DNA of 31,932 nucleotides, from assembly GCA_035292605.1 (NCBI GenBank), contig DATDPT010000046.1:1-31932 (forward strand). Reading direction: 5' to 3'. Position numbers and translations under genes: made by a program. This document shows, piece by piece, positions 13,901 through 20,430 of the stretch. The notes under the pieces were generated by a model. That model searched no databases and was not told the DNA's origin. It worked only from the letters and a program-made list of their open reading frames with translations. Numbering within the stretch: position 1 is the stretch's first letter; each line of letters begins with the position of its first letter. This DNA is from JALYNX01 sp035292605. GTDB lineage: Bacteria; Actinomycetota; Acidimicrobiia; Spongiisociales; ZC4RG35.

Positions 13901-14956
13901 ATGGCAACAGACGTATTGATGCCCGTCCTCACCGAGCCGGGTGAGGACGGGGTCGTCACCGCATGGATGGTCGACGAAGGCCAGAGGTGCGAGGCCGGTC
14001 AGCTGATTGCCGAGATCCAGGTGGAGAAGGTGGCCGAGCAGGTCTATGCGTCCGAAGCAGGAGCAGTGGTGGGGCTGGTCCCCATCAACGTCCCTGTTCC
14101 CCAGGGTGAGCCCATCTGTCGGATAGTGGCTGCGGAGGAGGCGCCAGAGCCGGTCGCCCCAGCCAAGGACATTGCCGGCTCCGGTCCGGCGCGGGTCTCG
14201 ACTCCGGCTTCCCCGGCAGCCAGACGTCTCGCCCGAGAGAAAGGTGTCGACCTGGCCAAGGTCTCCGGGACAGGGACGGGCGGTCGGATCACCGAGAGCG
14301 ATGTCCGCGCTGCAGCTGAAAGACAAACCGAAGAAACGGGAATGGTCGGCCTCCGTGCGGTCATCGCCCGCAACATGAGACGGGGCCATCTGGAAACGGC
14401 ACCGGTGACCCTCACCTCGGGCGTCGACCTGGAATCGGGACCTCCGGAACACATGACCGCTTCAGTGATCAAGGCGGTGGCGCTTGCCCTCAGCGAGCAC
14501 CCATCCCTGAACGGCACCCGTGACGGTGACCGCTTCATACCAGCAGTGGTGGCCAACGTCGCGGTGGCGGTGCAAACCGACCAGGGCCTGGTATCCCCGG
14601 TGGTGAGGAGCCCGGCCGATAACACCGTGACTGAGATCCACGAGGAGATCCGGGGGCTGGCGGAGCGGGCCCGGAACCGGGAGCTGGCGATGGCAGACTA
14701 CGAGGGTGGAACTTTCACCGTCACCAATCTCGGCAGCCACGGCGTCGACGGATTCACCCCGATCATCAATCTCCCCCAGGTGGCGGTCCTCGGGATAGGA
14801 GCGGTGCGCCGGGTGCCGGTCTTCGCCGCCGGCGGGTTGGTCACCGAGGGCTCTCGTGTGGTGCTGTCGCTGACCTTCGATCACGCCTTCGTCGACGGGG
14901 CTCCAGCCGCGGACTTCCTTCGGCGAGTTGGAGAGCTCTTGGGATCTGTGAGTTAG
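13901..14956 (+). CDS. acoC: Dihydrolipoamide acyltransferase E2 component
   Basis: The E2 core subunit, 351 aa. It has one N-terminal lipoyl domain (about 1-78) with the lipoylated Lys43 in VEKVA, a peripheral-subunit-binding domain (about 104-140, ASPAARRLAREKGVDL then GTGTGGRITESD) and a catalytic domain (about 150-351) ending in the DHAFVDGA motif, with His328, Asp332 and Gly333 as the H-xxx-DG active site. The catalytic domain is shorter than usual: between the strand TLTSGVDLES and the helix ASVIKAVALAL roughly 15-20 residues seem to be missing. It starts 5 nt after E1-beta with no clear ribosome binding site. No lipoamide dehydrogenase (E3) gene is present within the window. Confidence 0.87.
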   Translation: MATDVLMPVLTEPGEDGVVTAWMVDEGQRCEAGQLIAEIQVEKVAEQVYASEAGAVVGLVPINVPVPQGEPICRIVAAEEAPEPVAPAKDIAGSGPARVSTPASPAARRLAREKGVDLAKVSGTGTGGRITESDVRAAAERQTEETGMVGLRAVIARNMRRGHLETAPVTLTSGVDLESGPPEHMTASVIKAVALALSEHPSLNGTRDGDRFIPAVVANVAVAVQTDQGLVSPVVRSPADNTVTEIHEEIRGLAERARNRELAMADYEGGTFTVTNLGSHGVDGFTPIINLPQVAVLGIGAVRRVPVFAAGGLVTEGSRVVLSLTFDHAFVDGAPAADFLRRVGELLGSVS

Positions 14957-14989
14957 GTCGCCTGGATTCCCCGGCGCTGGGAGACCAGA

Positions 14990-15310
14990 TCAAGCAGAAT
15001 CGCCCCTCCTGCCCCCGTTGATCCGATCGAGGAGCTCCTGATCGACCATTGTCCGATATTCGGGGTGATGCTCGATCCAGGAGGCAAAGAAAGGGCAGAT
15101 CGGCACGATTATCCCGTCCTGCGCCCTGACGTCGTCGAGTGCATAGCGGGCTAGAGCCGAGCCCACCCCCTTGCCTTTGTACTCGGGGTTGATCTCGGTG
15201 TGAACGAAGATGTGTCGACCGGCTCGGAGCTGGTAGACGGCCATCCCGACCACCCGGCCGTCGATCTCGGCCAAGTAGCGATGTTGCTCGGGATCGTCGC
15301 GGAACCTCAC
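14990..15310 (-). CDS. GNAT-family N-acetyltransferase (YjdJ-like)
   Basis: A compact 106-aa acetyltransferase of the small COG2388 type. The core strand is YLAEIDGRVVGMAVYQL, followed by FVHTEINPEYKGKGVGSALARYALDDVR, where the K-G-x-G-V-G loop binds acetyl-CoA. The final PICPFFASWIEHHPEYRTMVD is the characteristic end of this subgroup, seen in YjdJ/NATD1-like proteins. The start is GTG at 15308-15310 with GAGGAG about 9 nt upstream. It is last in a run of four minus-strand genes. The substrate is unknown. Confidence 0.88.
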   Translation of the reverse strand: MRFRDDPEQHRYLAEIDGRVVGMAVYQLRAGRHIFVHTEINPEYKGKGVGSALARYALDDVRAQDGIIVPICPFFASWIEHHPEYRTMVDQELLDRINGGRRGDSA

Positions 15311-15357
15311 CTCGCGATGCTCCTCATTCCCGGCTTCCGTCGTGATCTCCGTGCCTC

Positions 15358-15789
15358 CTACTCAGGTTGACCCTGGGGCCGGCCGGCCCCCGAGCCTTCC
15401 AACAGGGCCTTCAGCTTGGTCAGGTCCCCGATGATCTGACTCGCGTCGGAGGCGAAGTCCTGGTCGGTCATGTCCGGCGTTCGAAACAGGGTAAACAGCA
15501 CCTCGCTGCCACGACCGTTGGGGATGACCCGCATCGGTACTTGAATCTCAACGCCGGAAGGGAGTCTTACCCGATGGTCGAGGACGCCGAGCCGGTTGGC
15601 CTCGAGAAAGCGGAAGCCAACGGGGCCGTCCGGGGTTTCCACCACCCATCCGTCGTCGGTTTCGGTCACGGCTTCGAAGAACGACCAACGGGGAAGGTTG
15701 CTCGGATTCGACACAAAGTCATAGACGCGGTCCGGCGGGCAGTCGATGGAAACGGTGAGGGTCCGGCTCTCGAGGAGGGGTCCGGTCAA
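15358..15789 (-). CDS. SRPBCC (START-like) family protein
   Basis: A 143-aa helix-grip protein. It begins with a strand (TLTVSIDCPPDRVYDFVSNPSNLPRW) that is the usual opening of polyketide cyclase/dehydrase-type SRPBCC domains, with the conserved proline-x-W about 30 residues in, and ends in a long helix (DASQIIGDLTKLKALL). Such proteins enclose a hydrophobic cavity and bind or transform small lipophilic ligands; the ligand here is unknown. The start codon is a TTG (15787-15789), 17 nt after the stop of the upstream gene, so the exact start is uncertain. It is probably co-transcribed with its neighbours on the minus strand. Confidence 0.8.
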   Translation of the reverse strand: MTGPLLESRTLTVSIDCPPDRVYDFVSNPSNLPRWSFFEAVTETDDGWVVETPDGPVGFRFLEANRLGVLDHRVRLPSGVEIQVPMRVIPNGRGSEVLFTLFRTPDMTDQDFASDASQIIGDLTKLKALLEGSGAGRPQGQPE

Positions 15790-15806
15790 GACAGGAGCCT
15801 GGGTCT

Positions 15807-16130
15807 CTAGGTCTGGTCAGGAGATTCGGCGTCGGAACTCGCCTCGCTTGGCTCGGCGGGACCAGTCGCGTCTTGGGAATGCGCGCTTTCGGCCTCATCG
15901 GTTGCCCACCGATCCCTGGCGGCCGCCACCCCTTTGTCCAGGACTTTGCCTAGATCCTGGGCCGCCTGCTTGGCCGACTCCAAGGCGCTCATTCGGCTCT
16001 CCCTGGTGGCATCCCAGGCCGATCTGACGGCGGCCACCGTCCGGTCCAGTGCCTCCTGAGCCTCGTCTACCCACCGATTGCGGGCAGCGTCACCCGATTC
16101 ACTGGCTTGTTCATGATTGCTGTCGGTCAT
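15807..16130 (-). CDS. Small acidic helical protein, unknown
   Basis: A 107-aa soluble protein starting at ATG 16128-16130, with AGGAGCAGGGA just upstream. A longer frame from 16181 lacks a ribosome binding site. The middle (about residues 18-80) is one amphipathic, alanine-rich helix with heptad-like spacing (EALDRTVAAVRSAWDATRESRMSALESAKQAAQDL), flanked by acidic Ser/Glu/Asp-rich tails. This resembles apolipoprotein-like or YtxH-like helical proteins, but no specific family can be named. Its first 20 bp overlap the end of the membrane protein gene, which indicates coupled expression. Confidence 0.65.
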   Translation of the reverse strand: MTDSNHEQASESGDAARNRWVDEAQEALDRTVAAVRSAWDATRESRMSALESAKQAAQDLGKVLDKGVAAARDRWATDEAESAHSQDATGPAEPSEASSDAESPDQT

Positions 16131-16632
16131 TCCCTGCTCCTGTCGCTCCAACTTCCTCGAAGGTGTGTGACTGCGGCTCACCTTGCGGGTTCAACCCTAT
16201 TCCCCGGGCCAGTTTGACCACCTCAGTGATGATCGCGAACCCGACGCCGACCATGACGAGGACGAGGACGAATCGAGTCACAGGCCCCCAGTCGAATTGG
16301 TAGCGGGCGAAGTCGAAGGGAAACACCTGATAGGTCCTTATCGCCACGGCCATGCTTATCCCGCTCAGCCCGATCTGACACATCGACTTGAACCACGCGG
16401 GGTCGTACCCCAGGTAGATCGAGTTGACCAGGATCGCGGCCAGGAACGAGATGTCGAGGAGCCACAGGATCCGGCCGAAGTCGTCGGTGAGGAACGGGAG
16501 CCAGCCCCAGTCGAGGAAGTTGTTGGCGATCACCAACATCGCGGCGTTGACAAGGATCGCCACCACATATCCAAACTTGATCGAGGAGGGCTGGGTCCCT
16601 ATGCGCTCGCTCTGGCGGTGGGTTGCGATCAT
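16111..16632 (-). CDS. Four-helix membrane protein, unknown
   Basis: A 173-aa integral membrane protein with four hydrophobic segments (about residues 18-38, 55-72, 84-100 and 118-142), a tryptophan-rich loop (NNFLDWGWLPFLTDDFGRILW) and a polar C-terminal tail. I do not recognise a named family. The ATG at 16632 has AGGAG 6 nt upstream (CCTAGGAGC). It is first in the minus-strand set that continues with the acidic helical protein, the SRPBCC protein and the GNAT enzyme, and it overlaps the next gene by 20 bp. It is divergent from a second SRPBCC gene at 16727. Confidence 0.72.
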   Translation of the reverse strand: MIATHRQSERIGTQPSSIKFGYVVAILVNAAMLVIANNFLDWGWLPFLTDDFGRILWLLDISFLAAILVNSIYLGYDPAWFKSMCQIGLSGISMAVAIRTYQVFPFDFARYQFDWGPVTRFVLVLVMVGVGFAIITEVVKLARGIGLNPQGEPQSHTFEEVGATGAGNDRQQS

Positions 16633-16726
16633 CCAAAGCTCCTAGGTCTGTTCACCCGATCGTCGTTCTGCACCGCCGAACGGGCCAGAGGAAAAGGTCC
16701 ATCATTGATCGGCCTATCGTCGGCAT

Positions 16727-17194
16727 ATGGCGAGTCATCCCGTGCGTCCGGTCAAGGTGTCGGCTCACATCGAGGTGCCTGCCGAGCAATTGTTCGCCTT
16801 CGTCTCCGACACTCGCAACGACCCGTCGTGGTGTCCCAATGTGGAGACAGTGGATCTGGTCGCGGGTTCGGGTGTCGAGGTAGGCACCAGGTTCCGGTTC
16901 CATCAGCATCTCGATCGTCCCCGTGCTGAGCGCATCGAATTCGACGTCCACCTGGAAGTCATCGCCATCGGCGACCGCTCTATCACCTGGCGGGCCACCG
17001 ACAACTTCCAGGAACGGGTGATCCAGCTGAGCGTCGAGCCCGACGGCGCCGGCTCGAGAATCACCCAGGTCACGACCGCCTCGTTCCAACGGCCACCCGG
17101 GCTCGTCAAATGGGTCTACCCCTTCCTGGCTCGACGCACCTTCAAAGAGCAGTTCGGCCAGCTGTCTCGTTATTACCAGGAGAATGGCGGCTAG
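16727..17194 (+). CDS. SRPBCC family protein
   Basis: A second START-like protein, 155 aa, distinct in sequence from the one at 15358. It opens with VKVSAHIEVPAEQLFAFVSDTRNDPSWCPNV, the standard first strand and two helices of the polyketide cyclase 2 group, and ends with the long C-terminal helix RRTFKEQFGQLSRYYQ. The ligand is unknown. No Shine-Dalgarno sequence is seen; TATCGT (16715-16720) ends 6 nt before the ATG, which fits a leaderless mRNA. Its stop codon overlaps the stop of the convergent DoxX-like gene by 4 bp (CTAG, 17191-17194). Confidence 0.85.
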   Translation: MASHPVRPVKVSAHIEVPAEQLFAFVSDTRNDPSWCPNVETVDLVAGSGVEVGTRFRFHQHLDRPRAERIEFDVHLEVIAIGDRSITWRATDNFQERVIQLSVEPDGAGSRITQVTTASFQRPPGLVKWVYPFLARRTFKEQFGQLSRYYQENGG

Positions 17195-17589
17195 GCGGCG
17201 GCGCTTCCTGTCATCCGACCGGGGAGCGGGCTCAACCGCCAGCGTCCGTAGGCGATGAACACGAGGATCCCGGCATTGACCAGGTTGAGCACGATCTGAG
17301 GCGTCTCGCCCCGGCCGGCATGCCAGATGGCGGCACCCATCATCACGATGGCAAGCCCCAGCGCGGCGAACACGTTGAGTTCCGGGCGAATCCGGGTCAG
17401 TCCGGGAAGAACCAGACCCAACCCACCAAGGATCTCGGCCACCCCGGCCACCATGTGTAGCCCGTCTGGCAATTCGTACATCCAGCCCATCATCTCGGGC
17501 AAACCCTCTGGGACTATGAAGTGGTTCACCCCGACCCCAATGAAGAAGAGGCCGAAGATGAACTGCAAGACCCACAGAAGACGATTCAC
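17191..17589 (-). CDS. DoxX-like membrane protein
   Basis: A 132-aa four-helix membrane protein. The segments WVLQFIFGLFFIGVGVNHFI, the loop LPDGLHMVAGVAEILGGLGLVLPGL and the following helices match the DoxX/DoxD-like family of small membrane proteins, linked to thiol redox and sulfur chemistry in some organisms but of unknown role here. The start is GTG at 17587-17589, with AAGGA 6 nt upstream; the longer frame from 17751 adds an arginine-rich N-terminus and is unlikely. Upstream on the minus strand, TAGAGT (17632-17627) is a good -10 candidate and GGAAC (17647-17643) could serve as an ECF-type -35. It converges with the SRPBCC gene. Confidence 0.82.
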   Translation of the reverse strand: MNRLLWVLQFIFGLFFIGVGVNHFIVPEGLPEMMGWMYELPDGLHMVAGVAEILGGLGLVLPGLTRIRPELNVFAALGLAIVMMGAAIWHAGRGETPQIVLNLVNAGILVFIAYGRWRLSPLPGRMTGSAAA

Positions 17590-17901
17590 TGAGTTCCTTC
17601 TTTCGACTCTCGCCAACAGTCGACCGACTCTACCCCCACTCGGTTCCCGACAACCCCGTCGACGGCAGGCCTCGAGTCCGATCATGAGGTGGATGGGATC
17701 GCCTATGCGGTCTTCACCGGGGAGATCGGATTCATGCCCCGATTGCGCCATCTCGGCGAGCCATCCAGACCTACAGCTTCCTACGGGCCGGGACCGATCA
17801 GCGGCCGACTGCCCCGAGGACCACCCGATCCGGGAATAACACGGCTCCCCTTATGGCTAGAGGTATGGCTCATCACCATCAACGACAATTGGAATCGAAC
17901 C
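17590..17901. other. 312-bp divergent intergenic region
   Basis: No gene is supported here. The LLM oxidoreductase frame stays open upstream to 17689, but this extension has no ribosome binding site and is rich in proline and arginine, so I treat it as noncoding. The left end holds the probable DoxX promoter: TAGAGT at 17627-17632 on the minus strand, with GGAAC at 17643-17647 as a possible alternative ECF -35. For the rightward gene I see only weak signals; TGGAAT lies 6 nt before its ATG. Confidence 0.5.
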
Positions 17902-18927
17902 ATGGAACTCGGGATCACCACCTTCGCCGAGACCTACCCCGACCCCTTGAGCGGGGAGAAGGTCAGTCACGGCGAGCGGCTGCGTCAGGTCCTCGACGAG
18001 ATCGTCCTCGCCGAGGAGGTCGGGCTCGAGGTCTACGGAGTGGGGGAGCATCATCGCCCCGACTTCGCCTCCTCCTCCCCGGCGGTGGTCCTTGCCGCTG
18101 CCGCAGGGAGAACCAAACGGATCCGTCTCAGCCCGGCCGTGATCATCCTCAGCTCTGCCGATCCGGTACGGACCTTTCAGGATTTCGCCACTCTCGACCT
18201 TGTCTCTTCGGGACGGGCCGAGCTCTTGGTGGGGAGGGGGTCGTTCATCGAGTCCTTCCCTCTCTTCGGATACTCCCTCTCTGACTACGACGAGTTGTTC
18301 AGCGAGAAGCTCGACTTGCTGTTGGCAATCCGGGACAACGAGCGAGTCACCTGGACCGGAAAGCACCGGCCGCCGCTCCAGAACCAGCCGATCTATCCCC
18401 GCCCGCAACAGGACCCGTTGCCGGTTTGGGTCGGGGTGGGGGGCACCCCCGAGTCGATTGTGCGGGCCGCAACCCGAGGGCTCCCCGTTGCCCTGGCCAT
18501 CATCGGGGGCAACCCCGACCGGTTCGCCGTCTTCGCCGACCTCCACCGACGCACCCTCGTCGAATCGGGAAACGACCCTTCCGATGTTCCCCTCGCTGTC
18601 CATGCCCACGGCTACATCGGCGATGACTCCGAACAGGCCGCCGCCGAGTACTACCCCTCATATGCAGTGGCGATGTCAACGATCGGACGCGAGCGGGGCT
18701 GGGGGCCGATGACCCGCCAGCAGTTCGACATGATGCGCGCCCCTGCCGGCTCGCTGGTCCTGGGCGACGTCGAAGCGGTGGCGGCCAAGATCATCCGGAT
18801 GCGCGACATTCTCGGGATCCAGCGTTTCATGCTCCACATCAGCGTCGGCACCTTGCCCCACGACCAGGTGATGCGGGCGATCGAGCTTTTCGGCACCAAG
18901 GTGGCGCCGATCGTCAACACGGTCTGA
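17902..18927 (+). CDS. LLM class flavin-dependent oxidoreductase
   Basis: A 341-aa TIM-barrel enzyme of the bacterial luciferase-like monooxygenase family, which uses FMN or F420. Conserved stretches are MELGITTFAETYPDP at the start, EVYGVGEHHRPDFASSSPAVVLAAAA, the LSPAVIILSSADPVRTFQDFATLDLVSSGRAELLVGRGS block and PVWVGVGGTPES later. The EHH in the second block is near the flavin site. The substrate is unknown; related actinobacterial proteins are annotated only as LLM oxidoreductases. ATG 17902 marks the true first strand of the barrel. Only a weak GGAA lies upstream. A short ACGGTC/GACCGT hairpin overlaps its stop codon. Confidence 0.9.
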   Translation: MELGITTFAETYPDPLSGEKVSHGERLRQVLDEIVLAEEVGLEVYGVGEHHRPDFASSSPAVVLAAAAGRTKRIRLSPAVIILSSADPVRTFQDFATLDLVSSGRAELLVGRGSFIESFPLFGYSLSDYDELFSEKLDLLLAIRDNERVTWTGKHRPPLQNQPIYPRPQQDPLPVWVGVGGTPESIVRAATRGLPVALAIIGGNPDRFAVFADLHRRTLVESGNDPSDVPLAVHAHGYIGDDSEQAAAEYYPSYAVAMSTIGRERGWGPMTRQQFDMMRAPAGSLVLGDVEAVAAKIIRMRDILGIQRFMLHISVGTLPHDQVMRAIELFGTKVAPIVNTV

Positions 18928-18937
18928 CTGCGACCGT
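18919..18937 (+). terminator. Short hairpin at end of LLM gene
   Basis: ACGGTC (18919-18924) and GACCGT (18932-18937) form a 6-bp stem with a 7-nt loop that contains the TGA stop codon. AATTGGGTT follows without a T-run. It is a weak candidate terminator between the oxidoreductase and the LtrA gene. Confidence 0.3.
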
Positions 18938-19002
18938 AATTGGGTTGCACAGGGTCGGATATGACACCTGTGGATCTCAATTACATGGGCTATTTTCGCG
19001 GT

Positions 19003-20217
19003 GTGACTGGACGACTCACATTCCGGCGCTGGTGGCAACCGCCGGCCCGCTACGAGGACCGCCCCGAGGACCGGCGAGTGACGTTCCTGGAGCTGTTCTT
19101 CGATCTCGTCTTCGTCGTCCTGATCTCGCAACTGGCCCACCGACTCTCCGAGCATCCGACATGGTCGGGGGTGGGCTGGTTCGGATTCCTCTTTTACGCC
19201 GTGTGGTCGTCGTGGATCAACGGCACCTTCTACTACGACTTGCACGGCACCAACGACATCAGTGTCCGGGTCTTCACCTTCACCCAAATGCTCACCGTTG
19301 CCGTTATGGCGGTGTTCGCCGGGAGTGTCCCCGGTCCAGGGTCGGGGGGATTTGCCATCGCATACGGGTTCAACAGCTTGCTGTTGGCGATCATCTGGTT
19401 TCGGACTGGGCTCCATGACCCCAGCCATCGCCTGGCATCGAACCCCTATTCCGCGGCCTACCTCCTCGGTGCCAGTCTTTTCGTAGTCAGCGCCCTCTTC
19501 GACGGGCCCGGTCGTTACTGGATATGGGGGCTGGCCCTGTTCATCGAGTCCGCTGGCTACGTGATTGCCATGAATCGGTGGCGCCCGCCCGAGAGCCAGG
19601 TGGGCGATGCCGTGATTGCAGTGACACCGTCCCTGATCGAGCGCATGGGCCTGTTTGTAATCATCGTGCTGGGAGAGGTGATCGTGGGCGCCATCAACGG
19701 AATGGCCGACCTCGATCCCTTGAGTCTCAACGGTGTTGTGATCGGGCTACTCGGAGTGTTGGTTGCGATCGGGCTCTGGTGGATCTACTTCGACCTCGTC
19801 TCACACCACGCTCCGGTGTCACGCCTCACACAGACCTGGCTCTACCTCCATTTTCCGCTGTTGTTGGTGACCGCGGCCGGCGGTGCTGGTGTCCTCAACG
19901 TCGTCGAGCACAGCGCGACCCCACTGCCCGGTTCGTTGCGTTGGTTACTGGTCGGGTCGCTGGCGACCGCAGTTCTGTCTGTGACCGCGCTCTCCCGTAC
20001 GCTCGAGGTGAGGGCGCTCCACCCCGAGATCTATCGAAACGCCGAAGGGACCATGGTCCTGAGCGCGGCTCTGATGACGGCGGTGGGCTTCACCGCCTGG
20101 GGTTCCAAGGGGACGCTGTCGGCGTTGGTGTTGCTTCTCCTGGTCCCGGTCATGGTCGGCATCGTGGTATGGCTTCGTCACACCGACCCTGATCCGGATG
20201 GGCTCGGGACGACCTGA
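19003..20217 (+). CDS. ltrA: LtrA family low-temperature-requirement membrane protein
   Basis: A polytopic membrane protein of the LtrA (low temperature requirement A) family, 404 aa from GTG 19003. The hallmark RRVTFLELFFDLVFVVLISQLAHRL lies near residue 25, and about twelve hydrophobic segments follow, including the late block ERMGLFVIIVLGEVIVG. LtrA was described in Listeria as needed for growth in the cold, but the molecular activity of the family is unknown. The frame is open further up to ATG 18961 and TTG 18940. I prefer GTG 19003 because TATTTT (18991-18996) ends 6 nt before it, matching the leaderless pattern in this genome, and because the family N-terminus is short. ATG 18961 remains possible. 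Confidence 0.87.
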   Translation: MTGRLTFRRWWQPPARYEDRPEDRRVTFLELFFDLVFVVLISQLAHRLSEHPTWSGVGWFGFLFYAVWSSWINGTFYYDLHGTNDISVRVFTFTQMLTVAVMAVFAGSVPGPGSGGFAIAYGFNSLLLAIIWFRTGLHDPSHRLASNPYSAAYLLGASLFVVSALFDGPGRYWIWGLALFIESAGYVIAMNRWRPPESQVGDAVIAVTPSLIERMGLFVIIVLGEVIVGAINGMADLDPLSLNGVVIGLLGVLVAIGLWWIYFDLVSHHAPVSRLTQTWLYLHFPLLLVTAAGGAGVLNVVEHSATPLPGSLRWLLVGSLATAVLSVTALSRTLEVRALHPEIYRNAEGTMVLSAALMTAVGFTAWGSKGTLSALVLLLLVPVMVGIVVWLRHTDPDPDGLGTT

Positions 20218-20222
20218 GCCGG

Positions 20223-20342
20223 CTAGTTGCACTCAATCGGGGACAGCCATGAAGTCTCGGTGAACTCGGCGCACCTGCCCTCGGCGTCGAAGCGCATCAG
20301 AAAGCAGGCCATTCGGAAATCCCAAGTTTGGCTCGGGCCGAT
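20223..20342 (-). pseudogene. Possible C-terminal remnant of a SnoaL/NTF2-like gene
   Basis: On the minus strand a frame ending at TAG 20223-20225 translates to a stretch with MRFDAEGRCAEFTETSWL, which resembles the last strands of SnoaL-like/NTF2-fold proteins (typical form RFDDDGRCxEFxEW). There is no room for the rest of the domain, because the sequence further upstream is low-complexity and then becomes the 5' end of the cyclase gene. I read it as a decayed 3' fragment. It may instead be a coincidence in the upstream region of the cyclase gene. Confidence 0.35.
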
Positions 20343-20392
20343 GAGATCGCTCGCTTCCTCTAGGGGACTGCGACCGCCAGACGGTGCGGGCA

Positions 20393-20398
20393 TAGAAT
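20393..20398 (+). promoter_or_regulatory. -10 box of the TPR-cyclase gene
   Basis: TAGAAT differs from TATAAT at one base and lies 32 nt before the preferred GTG start. A transcript from about 20405 would retain the GCGAGG-like ribosome binding region. No convincing -35 hexamer is seen at the normal distance. Confidence 0.35.
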
Positions 20399-20430
20399 CG
20401 CCGCCAGGAACCCGCAGCGAGGTGAGTTGG

